A DNA stretch of 64,000 nucleotides from F22 sp963675625 (GTDB lineage Bacteria > Bacteroidota > Bacteroidia > Bacteroidales > Bacteroidaceae): assembly GCA_963675625.1 (NCBI GenBank), contig OY776497.1, positions 1,984,001-2,048,000 of the forward strand, in the 5' to 3' direction. Shown here piece after piece: positions 34,761-44,588 of this stretch. The notes under the pieces were generated by a model that worked only from the letters and a program-made list of their open reading frames with translations, had not been told where the DNA came from and did no database searches. The translations under genes were made by a program, and so were the position numbers. Within the stretch, counting starts at the first letter, position 1, and each line of letters begins with the position of its first letter.

Positions 34761-37700
34761 TTAGAAACTTGCACGTAGGGTAAATGTAAATTGCTTTGGT
34801 ACTGGAGAAGCGACCCCTCCTGTATTGAAGAATTCTGGATCTTGTCCGTTCAATTTATCATCGGCATACAGTAAGCACAAGTTAGTAGCTTGAATCTTGG
34901 CGGATAAGCTGTTGATCCATAGAGATTCTAACCAATTTTTAGGGAAAGAATAAGCTAAAGATACTTCTTTCAAACGAATAAAGTCTCCTTTGGCTACTCG
35001 TGCACTTGAGTAATTGTATGCATTGTATGCATATTTCAAGTCACTAATACGTTGCAATTGACGTTTTGTTGCAATAGCTGGCACATTGGTACTTGCTTCA
35101 TCACCAGGTATTACCCAACGGTTGATAAATTCAAGTGGCATAGATGTCAAGTCAGTATAACTGCTTTTAAAGACTGGGTCAAGGCGAATGACATTGCCAA
35201 ATGAATAGGTCATAAACACATTTAACTTCCAGTTCTTATATGAAAAGATATTACCCAAACTACCTGTAACTGTAGGGTCAGTAGGACCTTCGTATTTTAA
35301 ATGACTTAAATTGTCGCGTTCTTGGAAATAAAGGTCTGTAACAGTAACTTCGCCGTCACGATTGATAAAGGTTGGAAGACCTTCTTCGTTCAACCCTTGG
35401 AAATCATATGAGAACAAAGAACGAACTGGATATCCTTCCATTGTAAAACCTGTACCTGTCACTAAGTCGATAGCACGTGTACGTGTCTCTAGATCAGTAA
35501 CTTCATTCTTTGTCTTTGAGAAGATAAAGTTGGTATTCCATTTGAAATCTTTTGTGACAATATTTCGTGTCGATAGTGTCAATTCAAAACCATGTGATTT
35601 CATGGAAGCCACATTGGCGTATTTAGATATTTGTCCACCAATACCTTGTGTGTTGACAATACCAATCAAGTCATAGTTGTTACGCTTATACCAGTCGGCA
35701 GATACATTGATACGGTTATTTAGGAAACCGATATCCATACCAATATTAAGTTCGTGTTTCTTTTCGTAAGTTAGTTCACTATTTTCAAGGTCATCTATCT
35801 GCAATCCAGTTTCTTTCAAATTGGTGAATGGTCTAAATGGATTGTATGCTTTGATGACAACTTGTGAGTTGGTTACAGAAGCTGGACCGCGGTCGGCTGT
35901 CAAAGAGTAAGAACCTTTCAAGGTCAAATTAGAGATATAATCGGATACGTTATCCCAGAATGGTTCTTCGTGGGCATTCCAAGCACCAGAAATGTTCCAT
36001 GTAGGCAACCAACGTGCACTGCGGCTTTTACCAAGTTTATTTGAACCTTCGTAACGGGCTGTTCCATTGATCGTATATCGTCTTTTATACGAATAGGTTG
36101 AAGTGGCAAAGAATGCTGCTTGGCGTGAACGAGTATCGGATACCCAATAGTATTCACCACCTTCTTCACTCAATTGTTTGAAGTATTTGTAGTCGTATGA
36201 GGCCAATTGACCACTATCATATTGCATACCAATACCATCAAATGAATTGGAATGGCGATCCATAGAGTTGACTTCCATACCACCAAAGAAATTGAAGATA
36301 TGGTCATTATTGAAGACATCGTTGTAACTTGCTGTAGCACGCATATCCCAACTGGTCATACTGTACTTCTTTTCGTTATGGAAACCACCTTCTGGAAGAA
36401 CTGAAACAGGCAATGAATTGGGATTGTCTGGATCACTATATAACCATGGGTTGGCATCACGCATGGTTGAATCATCCATCATGCGATAAGCCATTGCTTG
36501 ATTGGATCTCTCTGTAACATAGTGGGTTTGTGTTGTACTTGAATGTTTATAAGCTCCAAGTAAAGATAATTCAACCTTTTGAATAGGTTTGTATTTAACT
36601 TCACCTTGGAACTTCATATTTGTAACATTCAAATCCATGTAGTTATTCTCCAATTCGTTTAAGATATTGAATGGAGCATAGTTGCGTACATAGTAAGTAT
36701 TTGCATCAAGGGTACGAGATGTATTCAACGCATAAGAATATGGGTTGATATCAAAATCACGTTTTACTTCACCTGATACAACATCTACGTCTTGACCAAG
36801 AGTACCAGGAGCACGCTGATTACGATAAGATGCATTGGCAATCAAGTTGACAGTAAGGGTTTTGTCTAGCTTATACAAGGCATTGATGTTTGCAGTATAA
36901 CGTTCTACCTTACTTTGTTTTGTCCAACCTGGATCGTTCAAATAGGATAAAGAAGTATAGTAAGATGCCTTGTCTGTTCCTGAAGACATGCTTATAGAGT
37001 GATTCGATACGATACTTGTATTGAATAGTTTATCAAACCAGTCTGTGTTGCGATATTCTGCTTGACGTAGGTACGCATTCATCGCTTCTTGTGTGTTAGC
37101 AATACCATAGCCAGTAGCTGGATCATAGCTGTTGATAAGGTGATACATACGTCCATATACACCACTATCTTCTGCTCGGTATGTACTTGATAAATTCAAG
37201 AAACCTGCATTTTGCATTTCTTTGTACACATCCATTTGATCTTGAGAATTCATGATGTTGAAGTCGTTGTAGCTAGGCTTCAAACGGTAGGTGAATTCAC
37301 CTGTGTAGCTAATCTTGTTGGTACCTGCTTTCCCTTTCTTTGTTGTGATAACAATCACCCCAGCCATGGCACGAGCACCATAGATAGATGTAGCAGAACC
37401 ATCTTTAAGGATTTGGAAACTCTCGATATCTTCCGAGTTCAAACCTGCCACTGCTGATGAAATAAGAGTGACTGCATCTCCAGAAGATAAATCATCGGCA
37501 CTTACTTCTGTGACATCTTCCATGATGACTCCATCGACTACCCAAAGTGGTTTAGAACTACCATAGATAGATGTAGCACCACGTACACGGATTTTAGGAG
37601 CTGTACCAAATGTACCAGATACGTTCTGTACTGAGACACCAGCAGCACGTCCTTCTAGTGCACGTCCAATTTCTGGAATACCATCTAGTTTGGCATCATC

Positions 37701-38081
37701 TGCTTGAAGTCTAGTGGATGCCCCAGTAAATAGGCGTTTATCCATCTTTTGCATACCAGTCACTACCACTTCTTCAAGCATTTCGCTATCTGAAGTCATT
37801 ACAATCTTCATGAATGGTTTAATCTTAATTTCCTGCGGTTTCATACCAATATATGATACGCGCAGTTTTGTTGCACTACTAGGTACATTTTCGATAGTGA
37901 ATTTACCATCAATGTCGGTAATAGTACCAACACTGGTACCTACAACTAAGATAGAGGCACCAATAATTGGCTGGCCGTCATCTTTGGATATCACCAATCC
38001 TGTGACTTTCGACGACTGAGCCGTTGCTAATCCTATGCACACAAAAACGCAAGAAAGCAACATCATCAATTTTCTTTTCAT
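34761..38081 (-). CDS. SusC/RagA family TonB-linked outer-membrane transporter
   Basis: A 1106-residue transporter with a signal peptide (MKRKLMMLLSCVFVCIGLATAQ). The carboxypeptidase-regulatory-like domain follows (about 24-110, VTGLVISKDDGQPIIGASI), then the TonB box region (EEVVVTGMQ). The plug carries IRGxTS-like IRVRGATSIYG and LKDGSATSIYGARAMAGVIVITTKKGK, the SusC signature, and the barrel ends in F. It is the first gene of the operon and partners SusD. No sigma/anti-sigma pair or hybrid regulator is adjacent. Confidence 0.95.
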   Translation of the reverse strand: MKRKLMMLLSCVFVCIGLATAQSSKVTGLVISKDDGQPIIGASILVVGTSVGTITDIDGKFTIENVPSSATKLRVSYIGMKPQEIKIKPFMKIVMTSDSEMLEEVVVTGMQKMDKRLFTGASTRLQADDAKLDGIPEIGRALEGRAAGVSVQNVSGTFGTAPKIRVRGATSIYGSSKPLWVVDGVIMEDVTEVSADDLSSGDAVTLISSAVAGLNSEDIESFQILKDGSATSIYGARAMAGVIVITTKKGKAGTNKISYTGEFTYRLKPSYNDFNIMNSQDQMDVYKEMQNAGFLNLSSTYRAEDSGVYGRMYHLINSYDPATGYGIANTQEAMNAYLRQAEYRNTDWFDKLFNTSIVSNHSISMSSGTDKASYYTSLSYLNDPGWTKQSKVERYTANINALYKLDKTLTVNLIANASYRNQRAPGTLGQDVDVVSGEVKRDFDINPYSYALNTSRTLDANTYYVRNYAPFNILNELENNYMDLNVTNMKFQGEVKYKPIQKVELSLLGAYKHSSTTQTHYVTERSNQAMAYRMMDDSTMRDANPWLYSDPDNPNSLPVSVLPEGGFHNEKKYSMTSWDMRATASYNDVFNNDHIFNFFGGMEVNSMDRHSNSFDGIGMQYDSGQLASYDYKYFKQLSEEGGEYYWVSDTRSRQAAFFATSTYSYKRRYTINGTARYEGSNKLGKSRSARWLPTWNISGAWNAHEEPFWDNVSDYISNLTLKGSYSLTADRGPASVTNSQVVIKAYNPFRPFTNLKETGLQIDDLENSELTYEKKHELNIGMDIGFLNNRINVSADWYKRNNYDLIGIVNTQGIGGQISKYANVASMKSHGFELTLSTRNIVTKDFKWNTNFIFSKTKNEVTDLETRTRAIDLVTGTGFTMEGYPVRSLFSYDFQGLNEEGLPTFINRDGEVTVTDLYFQERDNLSHLKYEGPTDPTVTGSLGNIFSYKNWKLNVFMTYSFGNVIRLDPVFKSSYTDLTSMPLEFINRWVIPGDEASTNVPAIATKRQLQRISDLKYAYNAYNYSSARVAKGDFIRLKEVSLAYSFPKNWLESLWINSLSAKIQATNLCLLYADDKLNGQDPEFFNTGGVASPVPKQFTFTLRASF

Positions 38082-38158
38082 AAAATCTCTCTCAATTTTT
38101 AATAATAATACATCAGTTATATGAATAAATCATCTCTCTTCTCTCTTAAGAAATTATG

Positions 38159-38166
38159 CAAATATA
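38159..38166 (-). promoter_or_regulatory. Candidate -7 box for the SusC operon (minus strand)
   Basis: CAAATATA reads TATATTTG on the minus strand, 78 bp before the SusC start. A CAAA (minus TTTG) lies at 38192-38195, slightly further than ideal. Confidence 0.45.
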
Positions 38167-38410
38167 ATAAATAATTCAATATGTAAAATATCAAAGTGTT
38201 GTTTTTTTTGGAAATAATCGACAATATGTGTGTGTGTAGTTGTTTTATCTATCTTGTGTGTGGATAAAATAGTCAATATTGTGTCTCTCTGTGTCTCTTT
38301 ATAGGTGTTGCTGTTTTGTGAATTAGTCTATGATTATTTATGTTTTGATAACTATAGACATAATTCATCGTACTATGCTTAATGGAGTAAGATATCATAG
38401 GGATACAAGA

Positions 38411-38458
38411 AAGGACTAGGGGCTGTCAAAAGTGATCTTTTGACAGCCCCTAGTCCTT
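38411..38458 (-). terminator. Terminator of the porin-guanine deaminase operon
   Basis: Perfect 21-bp arms (38411-38431 and 38438-38458) around GTGATC; the core is GGGGCTGTCAAAA. On the minus strand, CCTTTCTTG follows. It separates guanine deaminase from the SusC promoter. Confidence 0.75.
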
Positions 38459-38481
38459 ATATGGATAGCTTACAAATAATA

Positions 38482-38952
38482 TTAGTATTCTATTTTGTCT
38501 TCTTTATTTTGCCATGCTTGGAAGGTGGCAATGGCTTCGTCTGCTAGCAAGACTTCACTAGGAAGTTTGCGTCTAGGTGGAGTCAAGCGCAACTCATCAT
38601 ATATAAATGAGTCATCGAATCCAATGTTTTTGGCATCAGTATGTGAATTTCCATAATATAATTTGTCTAGTCGTGCCCAATAAATGGCTCCTAAACACAT
38701 AGGACATGGTTCACAACTACTAAAAATTTCATATCCTCTTAGATCAAATTGCCCTAGTTTGCTGGTAGCCGCACGGATGGCACTAACTTCTGCATGGGCA
38801 GTTGGGTCATGGCTTGCCGTTACTCGGTTGACTCCTGTTGCTAGAATATTACCTTCTTTGTCTGCAATGACAGCACCAAATGGACCACCACCATTGACTA
38901 CATTCTCTGTGGCTAATCGAATAGCCTCTCTCATTAGTTCCTCTTTTGTCAT
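38482..38952 (-). CDS. guaD: Guanine deaminase
   Basis: A 156-residue cytidine-deaminase-fold enzyme converting guanine to xanthine. The zinc site is H53-A-E55 (TAHAEVSAI) with C83 and C86 (PCPMC). Length, the DDSFIY segment and the C-terminal FQAWQN...EY match Bacillus-type GuaD, whose C-terminus reaches the neighbouring active site, rather than tRNA adenosine deaminase TadA. It is the last gene of a four-gene operon. The link between purine salvage and its neighbours is unclear. Confidence 0.9.
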   Translation of the reverse strand: MTKEELMREAIRLATENVVNGGGPFGAVIADKEGNILATGVNRVTASHDPTAHAEVSAIRAATSKLGQFDLRGYEIFSSCEPCPMCLGAIYWARLDKLYYGNSHTDAKNIGFDDSFIYDELRLTPPRRKLPSEVLLADEAIATFQAWQNKEDKIEY

Positions 38953-38969
38953 AGTTTATAGGTAACAAA

Positions 38970-39959
38970 TTAATACTTTTCTAGTATGCGATCCATAACC
39001 CAATTGGTCATGGTCGCACTTTCACCTGTGCAATCACAGGTTTCTAACCCTCTTAGGGTGTTGACTACATTTTCGATAAGTGGCTGTTGTACGTATTTGG
39101 GGTTTTCGACGATAATCTCTTGTCGTCCTTCTTTTGTGTGTAAAGCGATAGGCTCATAGGTGAATACAGAGAAACAAATCATCCCTTTGTCTCCAATCAA
39201 CTCTATGCGGTCTTCTTCGGCAGATTCCTCGGCTATAAAACACCAAGAGCCTGAACCAACTAGACCATCTTCAAACATGAAACATGCGCTCAAAGTATCT
39301 TCTGCCTCGTACAAACCACCTAAGTTGCTGCGGTATCCTTTGGCTTCCAAAATAGCACCGTGCATCTCTTGTAGTATGTCCAACTGATGAGGGGCTAGGT
39401 CATAAAAGTAACCGCCTCCAGAAATAGTAGGACGTAGTCTCCAGGGTAGATCTTTTTGATTATGATCCATGGCACGAGGAGGTTGAGCAAAACGTATTTG
39501 TACATTCACAACTTTGCCAATGGCTCCTTCATTGACGAGACTTTTGATTTTTTGAAAGTAGGGTAGATGTCGTCTATAATAGGCTACGAAACATGGTACC
39601 CCAGTTTCTCGGCTCACCCGATTAATACGTGCACATTCTTCATAGGTAGAGGCCATAGGCTTTTCTATATAGCAAGGCTTTCCTTCTTCCATAGCCATTA
39701 CAGCAAATGTGGCATGTGAAGATGGAGGAGTGGCAATGTATACGGCATCTACATCTTCATCTTCGACTAAATCTTGGACGTTGTTGTAGTATCTATTGAT
39801 GCCATGTTCCTTTGCAAAATCTTTGGCTTTGCTTAGTGTGCGGCTAAACACAGCAACTACTTCGCAGTTGGGGGTTTGCAGAAAGGCGGGCATTGTTTTT
39901 AGTTTTACAGCTTCACCACATCCAATAAATCCCCATCTGATAATATCTTTTTTCATCAT
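38970..39959 (-). CDS. Gfo/Idh/MocA family oxidoreductase
   Basis: A 329-residue NAD(P)-dependent dehydrogenase. The N-terminal Rossmann fold starts WGFIGCGEAVKLKTMP, and EKPMASTYEECA contains the conserved EKP catalytic lysine motif of the family. The C-terminal alpha/beta domain has GGGYFYDLAPHQLDIL, with the likely catalytic His. No signal peptide. It acts on an unknown sugar or inositol-like substrate. Gaps of 11-17 bp to its neighbours indicate co-transcription. Confidence 0.9.
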   Translation of the reverse strand: MMKKDIIRWGFIGCGEAVKLKTMPAFLQTPNCEVVAVFSRTLSKAKDFAKEHGINRYYNNVQDLVEDEDVDAVYIATPPSSHATFAVMAMEEGKPCYIEKPMASTYEECARINRVSRETGVPCFVAYYRRHLPYFQKIKSLVNEGAIGKVVNVQIRFAQPPRAMDHNQKDLPWRLRPTISGGGYFYDLAPHQLDILQEMHGAILEAKGYRSNLGGLYEAEDTLSACFMFEDGLVGSGSWCFIAEESAEEDRIELIGDKGMICFSVFTYEPIALHTKEGRQEIIVENPKYVQQPLIENVVNTLRGLETCDCTGESATMTNWVMDRILEKY

Positions 39960-39970
39960 TTTATTGATTG

Positions 39971-40843
39971 CTATTCATTTACATTGTTATAGTATTGATG
40001 ATATAATGTCTTGTACCATCGTGTATCTTTGATACTATCAATCCATTTATTTAATGCTTCTCTCAATTCTGGATTGTGTTTGGGAATCCCCCAGGCATAA
40101 AATTGAGTGAAGCTTATGGGCATTAAACCAGCCAATTGAGGTAAAGAATCCATAAGTACTGATGCTGTTTGGAGGTTGCATACTGTTAGACTTATTTCTC
40201 CTGCTGCTACCATAGCCATAAGTTGCTCTTCACCATATCCAGTTACTTCTACCACATGGATACTATCACCTATTTCTTCCGAGAGGTGGTGTATGCGCTT
40301 AACTGCTGGACTATTAATGGGGATAAAAATAGTGTCACCCGCTAAGTCAAGTAGGGAATGGACTGTTCCAGGTTTGCGTTGAATGAGTACTTGTTGTGTC
40401 TGCAAAAGCGGACGAGTCATTAATAATGTATCTTTAACGGCCTGTGTAGAGGCAATGGCGCCTATTGCTAAGTCATACTGACCGCGTGTCAAACCTAAGA
40501 GTTGTTTGTGTAAATCCATTTCAGGAATTACTTGTACATAGAGGTGATGGCTTTGAGCAAATGCTTGTATCAATTCATACTGAAAACCTTTGATAGTATC
40601 TCCTTCTACATAGTAGTCAATACTATTGTATGGACACACGACACGTAGGGTGTCGGATGCCAATATTTCTTGCCAGCTTCTAGGATGGTAGGCTGTGTTT
40701 TTGGCCTGTTGGATGGCTAGTCGTTGTTCGTGATAATGCTTCTTAACCCATTGTGTAGTAAAATGAATCAAAGCAAAAACTAGCAAAATGAAGATAAGCC
40801 ACCGCCCCCAAAAACGCATTTTGTCAGGAGGAATGATTCTCAT
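39971..40843 (-). CDS. Membrane-anchored solute-binding protein (SBP_bac_3/MltF N-domain-like)
   Basis: A 290-residue protein with one N-terminal membrane helix (about residues 13-30, GRWLIFILLVFALIHFTTQW) and a type-3 periplasmic binding fold. Signatures are LRVVCPYNSIDYYVEGDTIKGFQYELIQAFA and YDLAIGAIA. It resembles the regulatory N-domain of lytic transglycosylase MltF but lacks the transglycosylase domain, so it may sense or bind a ligand, perhaps an amino acid or peptide. The ATG at residue 9 is an alternative start. Follows the porin gene by 18 bp. Confidence 0.78.
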   Translation of the reverse strand: MRIIPPDKMRFWGRWLIFILLVFALIHFTTQWVKKHYHEQRLAIQQAKNTAYHPRSWQEILASDTLRVVCPYNSIDYYVEGDTIKGFQYELIQAFAQSHHLYVQVIPEMDLHKQLLGLTRGQYDLAIGAIASTQAVKDTLLMTRPLLQTQQVLIQRKPGTVHSLLDLAGDTIFIPINSPAVKRIHHLSEEIGDSIHVVEVTGYGEEQLMAMVAAGEISLTVCNLQTASVLMDSLPQLAGLMPISFTQFYAWGIPKHNPELREALNKWIDSIKDTRWYKTLYHQYYNNVNE

Positions 40844-40861
40844 AAAACTTGATACTTATGT

Positions 40862-42922
40862 TTAATCGTAGAAATTCCACGAAAGACCAAATTTGAATAG
40901 CATCTGATTAATCGGGTAATGCGGTACTAAGAAGTAGTTTCCAGTACTCTGATTTACGTGATAAGCTTGTACAAATATACGTGTACGCTTCAGACGTAAA
41001 TTGGCGTATAAGTTGACGATAGGGTAGTTACCTATGTCTACTTGGTCATTATCAGGCTGTAGTGCATAGTTGCTGATACCTGGTACGTAGTATGGGGCTT
41101 TATATGATGTGAAATAACGGACATCAGCTCCAAGACGGACTTTAAGTACTTTTTTAGCTACGGCTGTTTTAATATAAAAATTGGAGTAGAGTGAGAAATC
41201 TGGCACAGGAATAATTTCTTGTTTACTGCTCTTTTGATAGGTCAATTCGTTGTCCCAATGAAAAATACCCAGCTTGAAATTCTGTGTTAACTGGGCTTGT
41301 AGCATTTGAATATTATCGTCATATTGTTGAGCTATACCAGTTTGTCCAAAGTAGGCGTAGTTGGTGATATTTTCAATCGCAAATGATAGTTTTGTTCCCC
41401 AACGGTGTGATTGCAATGAACCACCTAAGCGCATTCGCGTTTCTGTATCTAAATCTTGATCCCACCAGAAATGTGTACCGTGGTAGTGGCGTAGATAGAA
41501 GTTGGGTAGTAAGCGATTGTATTGTGCCAGACCTTTGACTGTCAAAGTATCTCCCCACAGAGGTACGTTACAATCTAAATCTCCTTTAAATTGAGCTTCG
41601 CCAATTGCATCCATACCAATACCTGCTTGTCCCCAAAGAGTGTAATGTAAAAGACTACCTTGTGTTTTACGTAATTCACCACCGATATATATGCGGTTCT
41701 CTTTGTAAATATCTTCCTTATGAGCTTCTTCCCCCATAAGTAGATAGCGGTCATATTTATGAGTCACAAATGCAGTAAGCCCTGCTTTAGCGTATCGATT
41801 AAATCCCTCCATTAAGTTTAGACCTATCGTGTTGCGTATGCCGAGATAACGTGTTGTGTCGTTGCTAAGTCCATTGGTATGAGAAATATATGTGTAGTCA
41901 TATTGATCTTCTGTCTCACTGCGTGATACAAATCGGTGAAAGTCTCGTTCAATACTCAGCGTATGAATAAAGCTTGTGACTGGAATATATTCTTTTCGAA
42001 AGACGGGCAACACACGGCCTAATGAGTCACGTTTTGCTTTTGTGGAGTCTTCGATGGCTACCGCAACTTTCTTAGCGAACCCGATATTATATCGATGACT
42101 AAGATAGAACATTGCATTACGATTGTTATTCCAAGTAGATGTCATATTTGTAGGAATATTCATCGTCTCGTAACTACGTTTCCCTTCGGCCATTGATTGA
42201 GGATCGGTGATATATTTGTCGTCTTCTATCCCTCCATTTTCTAATGTCTCTAGGTAATTGCTGGTGTACACAGCGTGGAGTTGATAACGTTCTCCTCTAT
42301 AAGAACTAAAAACCATGCCGTTAAATCCTTTGGTGGATTGATCAGCATAGTACCCTCGACCTATAAGATAGTTAAAACGGAATCCAAAGGATAGATCTTT
42401 TGTGGCATTAATACTGAAATATGATTTGAAGTTTTCTTCACCATATTGCTTGTTACCCGCTTTGAAGTAAGTCAAGTTCGTGTATGGTATATTGCTATTT
42501 GTAAAGTGAACTTGTTCTGGATTGATAATGAAGTATGAGTATGGCTGTAGAAAGATGTTTTCTCTATACATGCTACGATCCATATACAAACGATTAATAC
42601 GAGGGCTATTTAGATTCCCAAGATAGTTGTAATGCCCTTTCATTCCGCTTGTAAGTTGCTCATTTTGGAAATTGTGAGCAAGCGTATCCACATCAACAGG
42701 TATTATATTGCCTAGGTTTTTGCTGACTGTCCATGAATATAACTTTGGGGCGGGAATTTCGACATCAACTTTTGTTGAGTCTTTTCCTACCTTCATATTG
42801 GGGTCTATTTGATAGCCTTTCTTCTCCATCTCTTCATCGGTGTAAACACGTTGTGCTTGTGCTGGAAGCATACAAAAGAAGAGAAATCCGAAAAGAATGG
42901 CTAGAATATTTTGTTGTTTCAT
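40862..42922 (-). CDS. Putative porin (Porin_10 family)
   Basis: A 686-residue outer-membrane beta-barrel protein with a signal peptide (MKQQNILAILFGFLFFCMLPAQAQ). The sequence from RINRLYMDRSMYRENIFLQPYSYFI through NLTYFKAGNKQYGEENFKSYFS matches the Bacteroidota Porin_10 family, and the protein ends in an amphipathic strand (FKFGLSWNFYD). Function in the family is not established. It is the first gene of the operon leading to the binding protein, oxidoreductase and guanine deaminase. Confidence 0.85.
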   Translation of the reverse strand: MKQQNILAILFGFLFFCMLPAQAQRVYTDEEMEKKGYQIDPNMKVGKDSTKVDVEIPAPKLYSWTVSKNLGNIIPVDVDTLAHNFQNEQLTSGMKGHYNYLGNLNSPRINRLYMDRSMYRENIFLQPYSYFIINPEQVHFTNSNIPYTNLTYFKAGNKQYGEENFKSYFSINATKDLSFGFRFNYLIGRGYYADQSTKGFNGMVFSSYRGERYQLHAVYTSNYLETLENGGIEDDKYITDPQSMAEGKRSYETMNIPTNMTSTWNNNRNAMFYLSHRYNIGFAKKVAVAIEDSTKAKRDSLGRVLPVFRKEYIPVTSFIHTLSIERDFHRFVSRSETEDQYDYTYISHTNGLSNDTTRYLGIRNTIGLNLMEGFNRYAKAGLTAFVTHKYDRYLLMGEEAHKEDIYKENRIYIGGELRKTQGSLLHYTLWGQAGIGMDAIGEAQFKGDLDCNVPLWGDTLTVKGLAQYNRLLPNFYLRHYHGTHFWWDQDLDTETRMRLGGSLQSHRWGTKLSFAIENITNYAYFGQTGIAQQYDDNIQMLQAQLTQNFKLGIFHWDNELTYQKSSKQEIIPVPDFSLYSNFYIKTAVAKKVLKVRLGADVRYFTSYKAPYYVPGISNYALQPDNDQVDIGNYPIVNLYANLRLKRTRIFVQAYHVNQSTGNYFLVPHYPINQMLFKFGLSWNFYD

Positions 42923-42947
42923 ACAGTTGTTTTACAATATACAGCTG

Positions 42948-42955
42948 CAAAGATA
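42948..42955 (-). promoter_or_regulatory. -7 box for the porin operon (minus strand)
   Basis: CAAAGATA reads TATCTTTG on the minus strand, 26 bp before the porin start; the -33 region is weak. Confidence 0.5.
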
Positions 42956-43002
42956 GAAAAAACTTGTTAGCTAATAGGTCGCTAATGTCTTTTTTGTCTT
43001 GT

Positions 43003-44298
43003 TTAGCTTTTAGATATACTGGAAATTGCTTGTTGAATCTCCTGACCCGTAGGTTCTTGAAATACGCGTAGACCAAAATGAGGGACAACAGCTAAAACAT
43101 GATCGAACACGTCAGCTTGTACGCCTTCGTATGCGACCCATGATTTTATTGTACTAAAGAAGTAGAGTTCTAATGGTACTCCTTTGGGGCTAGGTGGTAG
43201 TTGACGAACCATACAAGTGAGCTCTTGATTGACGACTGGTAAGTTCAGAAGATATTGCTTTAAATAGGCGCGAAATATGCCTAGATTGGTTTGACGACGA
43301 CCATTGACTAGTACGCTGTCATCTATTCCCATCTTTTTATTATACTCTAGCAATTCTGCCTCCTCTTCTTCTATATATGGTCGAAGAATTTGTATCTTTT
43401 TAAAAGCTTCAATATCTTCTTTATTTAAAAAAGCTACGCTGTTTTGGTCTATATAAACAGAGCGTTTTATGCGACGTCCTCCAGACTCAGTCATGCCTTT
43501 CCAGTTCTGCATGGAATCGCTAACAAGGGCATAAGGGGGGACTGTAACAATCGTATTGTCCCAATTTTGTACCTTGACAGTATTCAAGCTGACTTCTATA
43601 ATATTCCCATCAACATTATATTTAGGCATACAGATCCAATCGCCAACTTTGACCATGTCATTGGCTGCCAGTTGAATACCAGCAACAAAGCCCATAATAC
43701 TATCTTTAAAGATGAGTAATATAATAGCAGCCGAAGCACCTAATGTAGTTAATAGTGTTTTAGGTGATTCATTCATGATAACGGAGATACATAATATACC
43801 TGCTATGATAATCAGTATGACTTGGGAGGTTTGTAGTAAACCTTTGAGGGGACGTCCTTTGTACTCTTGTTTATCACTAAACATATCGTATATCGCGGTA
43901 AACACAGAATTTATCATGCGTGTAAAAGATATCGTGATATAGACCAAACTTAGGCGTTCAAGAACTGCAAACCAAAAATCTCCATCTGGTAAAGCTGCTG
44001 GAGTCAGCGTATATATGATGATAGGGGCTACTAGTTTGCTAAGATGGGTAAGTACACCATGATGCAAGAGAATATCATCCCATTGTATTTTGGTCTTTTT
44101 GATAATAGGGGTGACGACATGAATGAGGAAATATCGTACAACTTTATTACATCCCCAGGCAAATAAGAATATAGCAGCAACAGTGATAAGTTTTGCCCAC
44201 AAAATGTGCATTGTATCTGTTGCATCCCATTGAAAAATAGATATAAAAAAGTGGTTGAATTCCGTAAGAGAGTTCACTGTGTTATTAAGTATTACCAT
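43003..44298 (-). CDS. Mechanosensitive channel, YbdG/MscM-like
   Basis: A 431-residue MscS-superfamily protein with about five membrane helices (residues ~30-200). The pore helix/MscS core reads TTLGASAAIILLIFKDSIMGFVAGIQLA, followed by the beta domain (MVKVGDWICMPKYNVDGNIIEVSL). A long insertion in the C-terminal domain (about 290-350) is typical of E. coli YbdG rather than MscS. It starts 8 bp after the TM2 gene, so both are co-transcribed. Confidence 0.9.
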   Translation of the reverse strand: MVILNNTVNSLTEFNHFFISIFQWDATDTMHILWAKLITVAAIFLFAWGCNKVVRYFLIHVVTPIIKKTKIQWDDILLHHGVLTHLSKLVAPIIIYTLTPAALPDGDFWFAVLERLSLVYITISFTRMINSVFTAIYDMFSDKQEYKGRPLKGLLQTSQVILIIIAGILCISVIMNESPKTLLTTLGASAAIILLIFKDSIMGFVAGIQLAANDMVKVGDWICMPKYNVDGNIIEVSLNTVKVQNWDNTIVTVPPYALVSDSMQNWKGMTESGGRRIKRSVYIDQNSVAFLNKEDIEAFKKIQILRPYIEEEEAELLEYNKKMGIDDSVLVNGRRQTNLGIFRAYLKQYLLNLPVVNQELTCMVRQLPPSPKGVPLELYFFSTIKSWVAYEGVQADVFDHVLAVVPHFGLRVFQEPTGQEIQQAISSISKS

Positions 44299-44306
44299 AA
44301 AAATAT

Positions 44307-44528
44307 TTAGTATCTTCTAGCTTGAATATAGCCGTGTTCGAAGTTATAACGATCTACCATGCCACTGATAAGAAATAAGTCTATGATCCAACCAATGCCA
44401 AATAATTGAAATGTGAAAAGGTACAATAATCCCGTAATCCATTTACCTAAATAGAAGCGGTGCATGGATAAAGAGCCTAAAAAAAACCATAAAACATATG
44501 CAATGCCTTTTTCTTTCATAATATACAA
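44307..44528 (-). CDS. TM2 domain protein
   Basis: A 73-residue (or 70, if starting at the second Met, 44519) membrane protein. The TM2 domain shows two hydrophobic helices around a G-x-hydrophobic turn: AYVLWFFLGSLSMHRFYLGKW and TGLLYLFTFQLFGIGWIIDLFLI. The HRFYLGK motif is diagnostic. The function of bacterial TM2 proteins is unknown; coupling with a mechanosensitive channel suggests an envelope role. A consensus promoter lies upstream. Confidence 0.88.
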   Translation of the reverse strand: MYIMKEKGIAYVLWFFLGSLSMHRFYLGKWITGLLYLFTFQLFGIGWIIDLFLISGMVDRYNFEHGYIQARRY

Positions 44529-44588
44529 TTAATTAAATGAGAGGTAGTCTCGTCATCATAAATAGACAGACTGCCTGAATATGAGCTA

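Larger units (their letters stand above)
38082..38481. other. 400-bp non-coding spacer upstream of the SusC operon
   Basis: AT-rich with TG repeats (around 38226-38240 and 38258-38264). Contains the -7 box at 38159 and the terminator at 38411-38458. No gene or regulator seen. Confidence 0.6.

Noticed and set aside
38411..38458. Possible mobile-element inverted terminal repeats
   Set aside because: The two 21-bp arms are separated by only six bases, which fits a terminator hairpin and not an element with content.
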